Assembly (NCBI GenBank): GCA_037447125.1
Contig: JBBIHG010000035.1
Location: 1-31,866 of the forward strand
Length of the DNA: 31,866 nucleotides
Source of the DNA: UBA2029 sp037447125
GTDB lineage: Bacteria > Chloroflexota > Anaerolineae > Aggregatilineales > Aggregatilineaceae
Reading direction: 5' to 3'
In this document: in pieces, positions 1-7,520 of the stretch
Layout of the letters: every line of letters begins with the position of its first letter
Position numbering within the stretch: the stretch's first letter is position 1
The notes under the pieces: model-generated
What the model was told of the DNA's origin: nothing
Databases searched by the model: none
Seen by the model: the letters and a program-made list of their open reading frames with translations, nothing else
Made by a program: the position numbers and the translations under genes

Positions 1-60
1 AGGGGGAGCAGACTCAAGTCCCTCCCTGCTGGCGGGGAGGGATTTAGGGTGGGGTAAATC
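1..60. repeat. Partial copy of a dispersed G-rich palindromic repeat
   Basis: A short hairpin has arms at 20-26 and 35-41 (CCCTCCC/GGGAGGG) and is followed by GGGTGGGGTAAA. That tail resembles the right terminus of the 104-bp inverted-repeat element at 28891-28994 (GGGGTGAGGTAAAG). It lies just downstream of the dehydrogenase stop codon, so it may also act as a weak transcription end. The left side may be cut by the window edge. Confidence 0.4.
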
Positions 61-96
61 ATCGAACAACCGCTGGTTGACTTCCGCCAACGTGCA

Positions 97-1377
97 CTAG
101 GCCCAGCCGCGCAGGCGGACTGCGTCGGCCACGCGCTGCACGGCGACGCAATAGGCAGCCAGCCGGTTATGAACTCCCAGGCGCATGGCCAGCTCGTGCA
201 CCTCATGGAAAGCGGCGGTCATCTTGGCGTCGAGCCGGGCTTTGACTGTTTCCTCGTCCCAGTAATAGATATAGGCGTTCTGCACCATCTCGAAGTACGA
301 GACAGTGACGCCGCCTGCGTTGCACAGGAAATCGGGGATCACATAGACGCCCCTGGCATGCAGGATGTCGTCGGCTTCGGGCGTGGTTGGGCCGTTGGCC
401 AGTTCGGCGCTGATGGTGGCTTTGATCTGCGGCGCATTGCGGGCATTGATCACGTTTTCCAGCGCCGCCGGCACCAGGATGTCCACTTCCAGGCATAGCA
501 GGTCCTCATTAGAGATCGGCTGCGCGCCGGGGAAATCAACGACCGAGCCGGTGACTCGCTTGTGAGCGATCACTTTGCGCGGGTCGAGGCCGTCTGCGGC
601 GTAGATGCCTCCCCTGGAATCAGAGACGGCCACCACCACCACGCCCAGCAATTCCTGGCCCAACAGGGCGGCATGTTGCCCGGCGTTGCCGAAGCCCTGA
701 ATGGCCATCTTCTTCCCCTGGGTGTTTATGCCGAGGGCGCGGGCTGCCTCGCGGACGCAGTACATGCCGCCGCGCGCGGTCGCATCTTCACGCACCTTCG
801 ATCCGCCCAGGGCCAGCGGCTTGCCGGTGATCATGCCGAATTCGTTATAGCCCCGCAGCACGGAGAATTCGTCAACCATCCAGGCCATGACCTGGGCATT
901 GGTGTACATGTCTGGGGCCGGGACATCGCTCTCGGCTCCCAGGATGCGCCCGACCTGGCGCACGTAGGCGCGGCTGAGGCGCTCCAATTCTCCCGGCGAC
1001 AGCTCGCGCGGGTTGCAGGCAATCCCGCCCTTGGCGCCGCCCAAGGGGAGATCAACGACGGCGCACTTCCAGGTCATCCAGGCGGCCAGGGCGCGGACGA
1101 GATCAATCGTCTCGTCAGGATGATAGCGCAGGCCGCCCTTCGTCGGCCCGCGCGCATCGTTGTACTGGACGCGGAAGCCTTTGAAGATCTTGACTGTGCC
1201 ATCATCCATGCGTACTGGCAGGGTCACCTGCATCTCGCGCAGCGGCTCGCGCAGCAGGGCATGAATGGACGGATCGAGCTGCAATAGCTCGGCGGCGGCA
1301 TCAAGCTGGGCTTGAGCCATGGCGAAGGGGTTGAACCGTTGGTGCGTTTCGTCTGACGACCTGGCCGATTTGGACAT
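97..1377 (-). CDS. Glu/Leu/Phe/Val dehydrogenase family protein (probable glutamate dehydrogenase)
   Basis: A 426-residue NAD(P)-dependent amino-acid dehydrogenase, most likely interconverting glutamate and 2-oxoglutarate plus ammonia in the cytoplasm. The N-terminal substrate domain carries GPTKGGLRYHP (about 77-87), MTWK (101-104) and PLGGAKGG (111-118, catalytic Lys116), with PAPDMYT at 153-159 (Asp156). The Rossmann half has the dinucleotide motif GFGNAG (228-233), where the family more often has GxGNVG. Length is normal for the hexameric family. The ATG has a strong ribosome site (AAGGAG, 6 nt upstream). It is transcribed divergently from the nuclease gene. I cannot separate glutamate from leucine or valine specificity by eye; overall similarity favours GDH. 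Confidence 0.93.
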   Translation of the reverse strand: MSKSARSSDETHQRFNPFAMAQAQLDAAAELLQLDPSIHALLREPLREMQVTLPVRMDDGTVKIFKGFRVQYNDARGPTKGGLRYHPDETIDLVRALAAWMTWKCAVVDLPLGGAKGGIACNPRELSPGELERLSRAYVRQVGRILGAESDVPAPDMYTNAQVMAWMVDEFSVLRGYNEFGMITGKPLALGGSKVREDATARGGMYCVREAARALGINTQGKKMAIQGFGNAGQHAALLGQELLGVVVVAVSDSRGGIYAADGLDPRKVIAHKRVTGSVVDFPGAQPISNEDLLCLEVDILVPAALENVINARNAPQIKATISAELANGPTTPEADDILHARGVYVIPDFLCNAGGVTVSYFEMVQNAYIYYWDEETVKARLDAKMTAAFHEVHELAMRLGVHNRLAAYCVAVQRVADAVRLRGWA

Positions 1378-1766
1378 AAATGCTCCTTAGTATTGTGGCG
1401 GCGAAAGTTCCTGTGGGCTGGCCAAAGGCAAGGGGAGTTTGAAAGATGCCAGGGGGCCATGCTGTTCGGCCAATCTACCATAAATGGATCGGGTGCACAT
1501 TGTGCTATTCGCCCAAGAGCGCTGCCTTTCTCTCGTGTGGGGGAAGGGGCCGGGGGCTGGGGGCGCTTGTGGGTAAAGCTTATAGCCTCCGGCGGAGAGG
1601 GGGCAACCAGGCGCGTTAGCGCCGAGTGGGGGTGAGCTTCGGGCGTATCGCCATACGCCCCTACGAGGGCGCAGCAGAGCAACGCTCCATTGGACGGACT
1701 CCGCCCGCCCCTCGCGTTGGCAGCGACGGCGCGACCTGCTACGATTATGCCGGGAGGAGACCGCCC
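1378..1766. other. Divergent intergenic region with repeat material
   Basis: About 390 bp separate the dehydrogenase and nuclease start codons. I see no convincing small gene. The first ~140 bp should hold the dehydrogenase promoter, but I found no clear -35/-10 pair. From about 1520 the DNA becomes G-rich and repeat-like, including a relative of the 28891-28994 element and a small hairpin at 1641-1660. An in-frame ATG at 1626 could extend the nuclease, but that stretch is repeat DNA and the GTG at 1767 is better supported. Confidence 0.6.
1594..1681. repeat. Dispersed palindromic repeat, composite copy
   Basis: Positions 1594-1636 match the right half of the element at 28891-28994, sharing in order GGAGAGGGGG, AGGCGCG, GCGCCGAG and GGGGGTGAG with small differences between blocks. 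A hairpin follows at 1641-1660 (GGGCGTAT/ATACGCCC, 4-nt loop). Then comes GGGCGCAGCAGAGCA at 1667-1681, which recurs exactly at 21717-21731 beside the 32-bp palindrome. This is non-coding repeat DNA upstream of the nuclease start. Confidence 0.6.
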
Positions 1767-3254
1767 GTGCCCGTTGACCTGGACTCGCCGCTGATCACTG
1801 CCCAGGATGTGCGCCACGCCCTCATCTGCGCGCGCCGTGTCTGGCTGGACGCGCGCGGCGACCCGGCGCTGCGCGACGAGTCCGCGCCGGAGACGGCCCG
1901 CGCCTTCGCCCTGGGCGTGCAGCACGAGACGAGCGTCCTGGCGGCGGTGGGCGCATCGGTTGAGTACCTGCCTATCGAGTCGTGGGCGCACGGCGTGGCC
2001 CTGACGCGCCGCCTGATGGCGCGCGGCGTGCCGGGCATTGTTGGCGCGTGCCTGGAGCATCGCGCCCCGCTCGACCTGAGCGACCGCATCTTCACCGTGC
2101 GCGGGCGGCCCGACCGCCTGGTGCGCATCGCGCACGCCGGGATGCTGGTTTACGCGCCGGTCGAGATCAAGCGGCGGCGCGAGCCGGAAACGCCAGACTG
2201 GGCCCAGCTTGACCTTTACGCCTGGTTGTTGCGCCAGGTGCAGGGGATCGCGCCGCCCGGTGAGTTGTGGTTGGGCGCGACCGACCTCGGCGCACCCGCC
2301 CGCCGCGATGCGCACGAATATGACGAAGAGCGGCTGATGGACGCGCTGCTGCGCGCTATTGCCGCCCGCGACGCGCCCGAAGCGCCGCCCGTGCGCCTGG
2401 AGCTACACTGCAAGACCTGTCCCTGGCAGACGGCGTGCCGGGCGGTTGCCGAGCAGACGCAGAGCCTCGACCTGCTCTACGGCGTGTCGCGGGCGACGCG
2501 CGATGGCCTGGCGGCGGCGGGCCTGGCACACCTGGCCGATCTCGCCGCCTGCGCGCCGGAGGACTTGCTGCAGGTGCGCGGCGTCGGCCCGGCGACCGCG
2601 CCGCGCCTGCGGGCCAACGCCCAGGCGTGGGTTGAGGGGCGGCCCGTGTGGCACGGGTCGCTGCCCGGCGGCCTGCGGCAGGGTGGCTGGATGTTCGACC
2701 TGGAGACCTACGAGGCGCGCGGCAAGACGGTGCCCTGGTGCATGGGCTGGTGCGACGCGGCGGGCGAAACGCAGATCGCCCTGGTCGCGCCGGTGCAGCT
2801 GCCAGAGCCGCTGACTCTGCCCGACGGGCAGCGCGTCATGCTGGTGCCAGACAGCGATACAGCCTGGGAGGTGCTCGCTGAGGCGGTCGCCGCGCAGGGC
2901 GGGCCGATCTGCCACTGGACGGGCTACGACGCGGCCATCCTGCGCGGCAGCGCGCCAGCGGCGGCCCTCGCCCGGCTTGAGCCGCGCATGTTCGACCTGC
3001 ACGCCGCCTTCAAGCGCGCGGTGAGCCTGCCGCTGCCCAGCACCTCGATCAAAGTCGTGTCGGCCTACCTGGGCTTCGTCTGGCCGGAGAACCCCGACTG
3101 GTTCGCCGCCTATCTCGACTACCAGTTCTGGCTGGAGTCGGGCGATGAGGCGGCGCTGGCCCGCGCCTGCGCCTACCAGCGCGCCGACGTGCAGTCCATG
3201 GCCTGGGTGTGGCGCTGGCTGGTGGCCAACGATCCGCGACGCCCGGCAGGGTGA
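1767..3254 (+). CDS. TM0106-family RecB/Cas4-like nuclease fused to a DEDD-type exonuclease domain
   Basis: A 495-residue protein from a GTG start, chosen because GGGAGGAGA lies about 7 nt upstream; the open frame reaches back to 1626 but runs through repeat DNA. The N-terminal half is a PD-(D/E)XK nuclease: GRPDRL (Asp116) then VEIK (Glu133, Lys135). Cys21 in LICARR, with Cys215, Cys218 and Cys224 in HCKTCPWQTAC, has the Cas4/AddB spacing that binds a 4Fe-4S cluster. A helix-hairpin-helix segment (VRGVGPATAPRL, about 270-282) follows. The C-terminal third resembles an RNase H-fold 3'-5' exonuclease (FDLE, Asp311/Glu313; GYDAAIL; YQRADVQSM). This order matches the TM0106 family as I know it. 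Its role is probably DNA repair or nucleic-acid processing; no CRISPR or cas genes are nearby. Confidence 0.85.
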   Translation: MPVDLDSPLITAQDVRHALICARRVWLDARGDPALRDESAPETARAFALGVQHETSVLAAVGASVEYLPIESWAHGVALTRRLMARGVPGIVGACLEHRAPLDLSDRIFTVRGRPDRLVRIAHAGMLVYAPVEIKRRREPETPDWAQLDLYAWLLRQVQGIAPPGELWLGATDLGAPARRDAHEYDEERLMDALLRAIAARDAPEAPPVRLELHCKTCPWQTACRAVAEQTQSLDLLYGVSRATRDGLAAAGLAHLADLAACAPEDLLQVRGVGPATAPRLRANAQAWVEGRPVWHGSLPGGLRQGGWMFDLETYEARGKTVPWCMGWCDAAGETQIALVAPVQLPEPLTLPDGQRVMLVPDSDTAWEVLAEAVAAQGGPICHWTGYDAAILRGSAPAAALARLEPRMFDLHAAFKRAVSLPLPSTSIKVVSAYLGFVWPENPDWFAAYLDYQFWLESGDEAALARACAYQRADVQSMAWVWRWLVANDPRRPAG

Positions 3255-3352
3255 GCCTCGCCCCCCGCCGGCGTTCCCTGTCCAGGGGCAGTTCGGTTCT
3301 GGAGCAGGGTATCACCGCTGAGGCGCAGAGCGCGGAGAAGAACGCGAAAGAC

Positions 3353-3386
3353 AGACTTCCGAAGTCTTCGACGACTTCGGAAGTCT
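3353..3386. terminator. Strong hairpin, possible bidirectional terminator
   Basis: Perfect 14-bp arms at 3353-3366 and 3373-3386 (AGACTTCCGAAGTC / GACTTCGGAAGTCT) enclose a 6-nt loop. Each arm is itself nearly palindromic (GACTTCCGAAGTC), so the site can also be read as two tandem short palindromes. A weak T-rich tail (TTGTT) follows. It sits about 100 bp beyond the nuclease stop codon, so termination is plausible. A protein-binding site or a small repeat is an alternative. Confidence 0.5.
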
Positions 3387-3469
3387 TGTTCTGCCATGCC
3401 TCAGCGGTTCAGGTATTTCGCCCCGTCACGGAGCGCTTCTTGCGCCCCTGCCCCCCGCCCAAGAGACCC

Positions 3470-3498
3470 TTGATAACTGGGCTGGATAAGGGTATAGT
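3470..3498 (+). promoter_or_regulatory. Predicted kimA promoter (sigma70-like)
   Basis: TTGATA at 3470-3475, a 17-nt spacer, and TATAGT at 3493-3498. This is one of the best -35/-10 matches in the window. It predicts a start near 3505 and a leader of about 265 nt, unusually long for this contig. Confidence 0.6.
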
Positions 3499-3770
3499 TC
3501 TGGCGCGCCAGGTGGCAAAGAGCCTGTCAACTGCGAGCGGTGGCAACGTAGCACCGGCGGTGGGCGAATGCGTCAGGGGGCACCGGTGCGCACAGGCGTT
3601 GAGGTTCCAGGCAACTCTGTTAGCAACGGGGCCAGCAGCACTGTGGATGCTCTGGCATGTGAGGTCTCTTGCTGGCCTGACCACTCTCCTCAATACCTCC
3701 TACCTCATCCTGTTCTGCAGAAGCGGGATACGACCATCTATCCGATGCGGACGCATGTCCGGGGCTTTCC

Positions 3771-5696
3771 ATGAACATGACCTTCTCTGCTGTCAAACGC
3801 TTGCTGATCGGCAAGCCATTCCCCACCAGCCGCGAAATCCACGAGCGGCTCGACAAGTTGCGCGGGCTGGCCATCTTCGCCTCTGACCCGATCAGCAGCA
3901 ACGCCTACGCAACCGAAGCGATTATGCACGTGCTGATTGTGCTGGGCAGCGGCGCGCTGGCCATGACGCTGCCCATTGCGCTGGCCGTGGCGACCCTGGT
4001 GCTGCTGGTGGTCTTCAGCTACGTCCAGACGATCCTGCACTATCCGGACGGCGGCGGCGCCTATACCGTCGCCAAGGACAACCTGGGGCGCTTCCCCTCG
4101 CTGCTGGCTGCCGCGGCCCTGCTCACCGACTACATGCTCACTGTGTCAGTGTCCGCGTCTGCGGGCGCGCGCGCGATCACCTCGGCCTTCCCGGAGTTGT
4201 TCGAGTATCGGGTGTTCATCGCCCTGTTCGCCATCGGCTTCATCACCTGGATCAACCTGCGCGGTGTGCGTGAGAGCGGCACGCTCTTCGCCTTTCCCAC
4301 CTACGCTTTCGTCGGTGGGGTGCTGCTGGTCATCGTCATCGGTGTGGTGCGCCATGTGGGGCTGTTCGGCGCTGCGCCGCTGCCGGAGCTTCACGAGGCG
4401 GTGCCTGCGGAGAAGGACCTGACGGGCCTGGCTTACATCTGGCTGTTGATGCGCGCGTTCGCCGGGGGGTGTACGGCCCTGACCGGTATCGAGGCGATCA
4501 GCAACGGTGTACAGGCCTTCAAACCGCCGGAGTCGAAGAACGCAGCCAAGACCATGGTGGCCATGGGCCTCATCGCCATGACCCTGTTCATCGGCATTAC
4601 TTTTCTGGCCACGACCATGGCGTTGGTTCCCGAAGAGGCGGAGAGCATTCTCTCGCAGTTGACCCGCCGGGTGACGGGGGGCGGCCTGCTGTACTTCTGG
4701 GTGCAGGCGTTCACCGCGCTGATCTTGTTCCTGGCGGCCAATACGGGTTTCCAGGACTTCCCGCGGCTCAGCTCCTTCCTGGCCAGAGATGGCTTCATGC
4801 CGCGCTGGATGCAGAATCGCGGCGACCGCCTGGTCTTCAGCATGGGCATCATCACTCTGGCGCTCTCGTCGTCGGGGGTCGTGCTCATCTTTGGGGCCAA
4901 CGAAATCGCCATGCTGCCGCTCTACGCGCTGGGCGTGATGATGACCTTCACCCTGTCGCAGGCTGGCATGAGCCGTCTGATGCAGAAGGTCGGCACACTC
5001 CAGCCCGGCGAAACCCTGTTCACCGGGGTGACGACCATCCACTACGAGAAGAACTGGCGCTGGAAGCAGCATGTCAACCAGGTGGGGGCGACCGTCACCG
5101 CTATGGTCTTCGTCGTGCTGGTGGCGACCAAGTTCCTGGAAGGCGCCTGGATCGTCGCCGTGGTCATCCCGCTCCTGGTCTACCTGTTCGACCGCATTCA
5201 TGTGCATTACGAGCAGGTTGCTGCTGCTCTGAGCACGAGCGCCATGAATGAGAGTGAATTACTCGAGGTGGCCAACGTGGCCATCGTGCCCATCGCCGAT
5301 GTGCACAAGGGCACGCTGCTGGCGCTGCAATACGCCAAGCGCCTCTCTAACGACGTGCGCGCGGTGTGCGTCTCCACGTCGCCACAAATGCACGAGCGCG
5401 TCGCCCAACGCTGGGCGCGTTTCCCCTTGCTGACCGAGGGCATCAAGCTGGAGATCATTGACTACGACTACCGCGACATCCTGACCCCGCTGGCCGAGCA
5501 CATCGAGCGACTCAACACGGTCGAGTTCCCCGATCAGCTTGTGACCGTGGTCGTGCCGGAGTTCGTCTCGGCGGAGATCGCCGCGCAGTGGCTGCACAAC
5601 CAGACAGCGGCGATCCTGCGGGCGAGGCTGCACCACATGAAGGACATCGTGGTGATCAGCGTGCCCTTCCACATTTCCGAAGAGAATGAGCACTAG
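3771..5696 (+). CDS. kimA: KimA-type APC-superfamily potassium importer
   Basis: A 641-residue membrane protein resembling Bacillus subtilis KimA (formerly YdaO), a high-affinity K+/H+ symporter. Family signatures in order: KRLLIGKP (residues 9-16), a SSNAYATE segment near 43-50 (SDALSSVAYGTE in KimA), YPDGGGAYTVAKDNLG, DYMLTVSVSASAG, GCTALTGIEAISN, AANTGFQDFPRL and PLYALGVMMTFTLSQ. About twelve membrane segments fill the first ~470 residues. A cytosolic C-terminal domain (about 490-641) ends in the HNQTAAILRARL segment typical of the family. A second in-frame ATG at 3777 could be the true start, as neither has a strong ribosome site. KimA is often under c-di-AMP control in Firmicutes; the long leader here invites the same question. 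Other APC substrates are possible but less likely. Confidence 0.88.
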   Translation: MNMTFSAVKRLLIGKPFPTSREIHERLDKLRGLAIFASDPISSNAYATEAIMHVLIVLGSGALAMTLPIALAVATLVLLVVFSYVQTILHYPDGGGAYTVAKDNLGRFPSLLAAAALLTDYMLTVSVSASAGARAITSAFPELFEYRVFIALFAIGFITWINLRGVRESGTLFAFPTYAFVGGVLLVIVIGVVRHVGLFGAAPLPELHEAVPAEKDLTGLAYIWLLMRAFAGGCTALTGIEAISNGVQAFKPPESKNAAKTMVAMGLIAMTLFIGITFLATTMALVPEEAESILSQLTRRVTGGGLLYFWVQAFTALILFLAANTGFQDFPRLSSFLARDGFMPRWMQNRGDRLVFSMGIITLALSSSGVVLIFGANEIAMLPLYALGVMMTFTLSQAGMSRLMQKVGTLQPGETLFTGVTTIHYEKNWRWKQHVNQVGATVTAMVFVVLVATKFLEGAWIVAVVIPLLVYLFDRIHVHYEQVAAALSTSAMNESELLEVANVAIVPIADVHKGTLLALQYAKRLSNDVRAVCVSTSPQMHERVAQRWARFPLLTEGIKLEIIDYDYRDILTPLAEHIERLNTVEFPDQLVTVVVPEFVSAEIAAQWLHNQTAAILRARLHHMKDIVVISVPFHISEENEH

Positions 5697-5742
5697 TGGA
5701 ACAGGCCGTGCCAGGCACCCCAGGACCGGCCACGAGTCCCCG

Positions 5743-5777
5743 CGCTGCCCGCGAATGCTCGCGGGCAGCGTCTTTGT
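5743..5777 (+). terminator. Rho-independent-type terminator after kimA
   Basis: A perfect 12-bp GC-rich stem (CGCTGCCCGCGA at 5743-5754, TCGCGGGCAGCG at 5759-5770) with a 4-nt loop, followed by TCTTTGT. It lies about 45 bp beyond the kimA stop. The T tract is weak, but stem strength and position support termination. Confidence 0.65.
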
Positions 5778-5920
5778 GGCAGACGAAGCTCAACCAATCG
5801 CAGCGGTGGACTGGCGTCCGACCTCCTGGTGCTGAGGCGGCGCTGTCCCCTCTGGCGCTGGTGCGTGTATACTGCTCAGTGCAGGCGCGGATCGTTGGTG
5901 CTGGAGACAGGGGGGGCCAG

Positions 5921-6322
5921 ATGACGCTCTTTGATGATGCGGCACGGGCGCTGCTGGATAAGCCGCTCATTGCGCGGCTGTCGGTGATCGATCCAGACGG
6001 CTACCCGCATACGGTGCCGGTGTGGTTCATGCGCGACGGTGAGGACATCGTCTTCATCAGCGTGCGCGAGACGCGCAAAGTCGCCTTTGTCGAGGCGAAT
6101 CCGAAGGGCGCGGTCACCATTGGCGGCGCGCCGGGCGACGGCGGGGGTTACCTGATCAAGGGCGACATCGCCATCGAGCCAGACCCGGACGATGTGTGGG
6201 TGCGCCGCATGTGCCATCATTATGAAGACGCGGAGAAAGCCGAGCAGGACGTCGCCGACTGGGCCGACCTGGACATCATTGTGCTGCGCCTGAAGCCGGG
6301 CAAAGTGATCAAAGTGGCGTGA
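5921..6322 (+). CDS. Pyridoxamine-5'-phosphate-oxidase-like split-barrel protein (FMN/F420 oxidoreductase family)
   Basis: A 133-residue single-domain flavin-reductase-like split barrel. The sequence ARLSVIDPDGYPHTVPVWF, then VFISVRETRKVAFVEANPKGAVTIGG and a GYLIKGDIAIEPD strand, is typical of the PNPOx superfamily, including F420-dependent PPOX-class enzymes. Substrate and cofactor (FMN, F420 or haem) cannot be assigned from sequence. The frame is open back to 5696, but homology begins at MTLFDDAARALL, so the ATG at 5921 is chosen. A TATACT at 5868-5873 may be its -10 box. It stands alone between the kimA terminator and the convergent metalloregulator. Confidence 0.8.
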   Translation: MTLFDDAARALLDKPLIARLSVIDPDGYPHTVPVWFMRDGEDIVFISVRETRKVAFVEANPKGAVTIGGAPGDGGGYLIKGDIAIEPDPDDVWVRRMCHHYEDAEKAEQDVADWADLDIIVLRLKPGKVIKVA

Positions 6323-6570
6323 AAAGCCGCCCGGCGCGCGTGGCGTCTTGTGGCCCGCGTTCGTCCGCAAATAGAGAAGATAGGGTGGGCGCTGTTCTGC
6401 CGCGCTCCGTCGCGGGGGCGTATCGCAGTGCGCCCCGGCGAAGCGATTTCGCGGGCGGGCCGCGAAGCTTGCCCTGCTACAGTGACCGAATCGCCCCATA
6501 GGGGTGCTGCGCCCGGCGGATTCAGGGGGTTGTCTTGCGGTCGGGCGGCCCTGGCGCGATGCTCGCTGGC

Positions 6571-7233
6571 CTAGAGGGCGCCCTCCGCAGACTGCACGTA
6601 TAGCTCGCTGGCCAGCTCGTTGCCGATCACCAGCCGCTCGCCGGTGTACTCGAGGTGGACTGGCCCGTTGAAGGGGCTGCGATGGCGCACGGTTAGTGCG
6701 ACGCCGGGCACCAGGCGGACACTGGCCAGGTAGCGCAGCTTCTCCGGGTCGTGGGTCTTGACCCGGCTGATCTGGGCCGCTGCCTGTTCCGGCCATTCCA
6801 CCAGCGGCTTGTCGTTAAGGAGGGGCATGACGCCGTCTGCGGAGGGGATCGGCTCGCCGTGCGGGCAGCGCGCCGGATAGCCGGTCATGGCGAACATGCG
6901 CTCGATCAGCCGATCATCCACGCCGCGCTCCAGCGTCTCGACCATGTCGTGCACTTCTTCCCAGCCAAAGCCCATGGTCTGCACCAGAAAGACTTCCAGG
7001 ATGCGATGGCGCCGGATGACGCGCAAGGCGATCGCTTCGCCGGCAGGGGTCAGGCGCACTCCCCGATACGGCTCGTGCTCGATATACCCGTTCTCGACCA
7101 TGCGGCGGATCATGCGCGAGGCCGCCTGCAAAGAGACATTCATGCTCTCCGCCACCATGGACAGCGTTGGCCAGGGGATCGCCTCTTGCAGGCGGTAGAT
7201 TTCGCCGAGATAGAGCCAGACGGTCGGGCACAT
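6571..7233 (-). CDS. DtxR/MntR-family metal-dependent transcriptional regulator
   Basis: A 220-residue iron- or manganese-responsive repressor. Residues 1-60 form the winged helix: TLSMVAESMNVSLQAASRMIRRMVENGYIEHEPYRGVRLT, with the recognition helix around 34-46. The dimerisation and metal-binding domain follows (about 68-140), with RRHRILEVFLVQTMGFGWEEVHDMVETLE and CPHGEPIP, the usual ligand-bearing segments. A C-terminal FeoA/SH3-like domain (about 150-220) ends the protein, as in DtxR and IdeR rather than short MntR. The ATG has AGGAAG 8 nt upstream. It is divergent from the iron ABC operon, so it probably represses that operon, and perhaps itself, when metal is replete. Iron rather than manganese is inferred from the neighbours. 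Confidence 0.9.
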   Translation of the reverse strand: MCPTVWLYLGEIYRLQEAIPWPTLSMVAESMNVSLQAASRMIRRMVENGYIEHEPYRGVRLTPAGEAIALRVIRRHRILEVFLVQTMGFGWEEVHDMVETLERGVDDRLIERMFAMTGYPARCPHGEPIPSADGVMPLLNDKPLVEWPEQAAAQISRVKTHDPEKLRYLASVRLVPGVALTVRHRSPFNGPVHLEYTGERLVIGNELASELYVQSAEGAL

Positions 7234-7330
7234 GCCGGGTCTTCCTTTGCCGGATCAGGATCAGGGTGGCAGGCGCGCGGCTGCCCGCTGGTCAGGCCAG
7301 CCACCCAATTTCCCTCATCGTTATAGTGAA

Positions 7331-7360
7331 AATATAATCATCTCGCGCGCCGTTGCACAA
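7331..7360 (-). promoter_or_regulatory. Predicted promoter of the metalloregulator gene
   Basis: On the minus strand, TTGTGC (7355-7360) and TATATT (7331-7336) are separated by 18 nt. A small inverted repeat TTATA-N7-TATAA (7321-7337) overlaps the -10 box and could be an autoregulatory operator. This A/T-rich island stands out in GC-rich DNA. Confidence 0.4.
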
Positions 7361-7448
7361 TGCGCCGCGCTACGCGCTACGCTCAACTTTCAACCCGCTT
7401 GAAGATCAGGATGCGCCCCAGGCGAAGGTGAGGTTACACCAAGGGGCC

Positions 7449-7496
7449 TTGTTGGGCGGGTAGTGTTCCTCTAGAATAACAGTAAATGAGAATAAG
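7449..7496 (+). promoter_or_regulatory. Predicted iron-transporter promoter with candidate repressor operator
   Basis: TTGTTG (7449-7454), a 17-nt spacer and TAGAAT (7472-7477). A direct repeat AGAATAA at 7473-7479 and 7489-7495, spaced 16 nt start to start, overlaps the -10 and the predicted transcript start. This is where a DtxR-family repressor would be expected to bind. I did not find a classic DtxR or Fur consensus palindrome, so the operator call is tentative. Confidence 0.45.
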
Positions 7497-7520
7497 TTGC
7501 AATAACTCGTGGAGGTGAAC

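Larger units (their letters stand above)
3255..3770. other. Long intergenic region: hairpin, promoter and kimA leader
   Basis: No gene is evident in these 516 bp. Positions 3311-3350 resemble the degenerate GAGGCGCAGAG-type repeats found in many draft genomes. A strong inverted repeat follows at 3353-3386, then a good sigma70-like promoter at 3470-3498, leaving a predicted leader of about 265 nt before the kimA start. The leader contains several small inverted repeats: CTGGCGCGCCAG near 3500, GCACCGG/CCGGTGC within 3551-3589, and GGAC/GTCC around 3749-3760 just before the start codon. Confidence 0.6.

Noticed and set aside
562..1287. A 241-codon open frame antisense to the dehydrogenase
   Set aside because: It lies wholly within a conserved gene on the other strand and has no family resemblance.
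1626..1766. N-terminal extension of the nuclease to the ATG at 1626
   Set aside because: The added residues are encoded by repeat DNA, and the GTG at 1767 has a strong ribosome site and begins the conserved region.
1767..3254. Evidence for a CRISPR-Cas locus from the Cas4-like nuclease
   Set aside because: No repeat-spacer array or other cas gene is present. The exonuclease fusion fits the TM0106 family instead.
3505..3770. c-di-AMP (ydaO/yuaA) riboswitch before kimA
   Set aside because: The neighbourhood makes it tempting, but I could not find the conserved CCGAA...CCGUCAGCUAACC-type core. Reported only as an unexplained long leader.
4146..5207. A 353-codon open frame antisense to kimA
   Set aside because: Its His/Gln/Asp/Arg-rich composition is typical of reading a membrane-protein gene backwards; no motifs are present.
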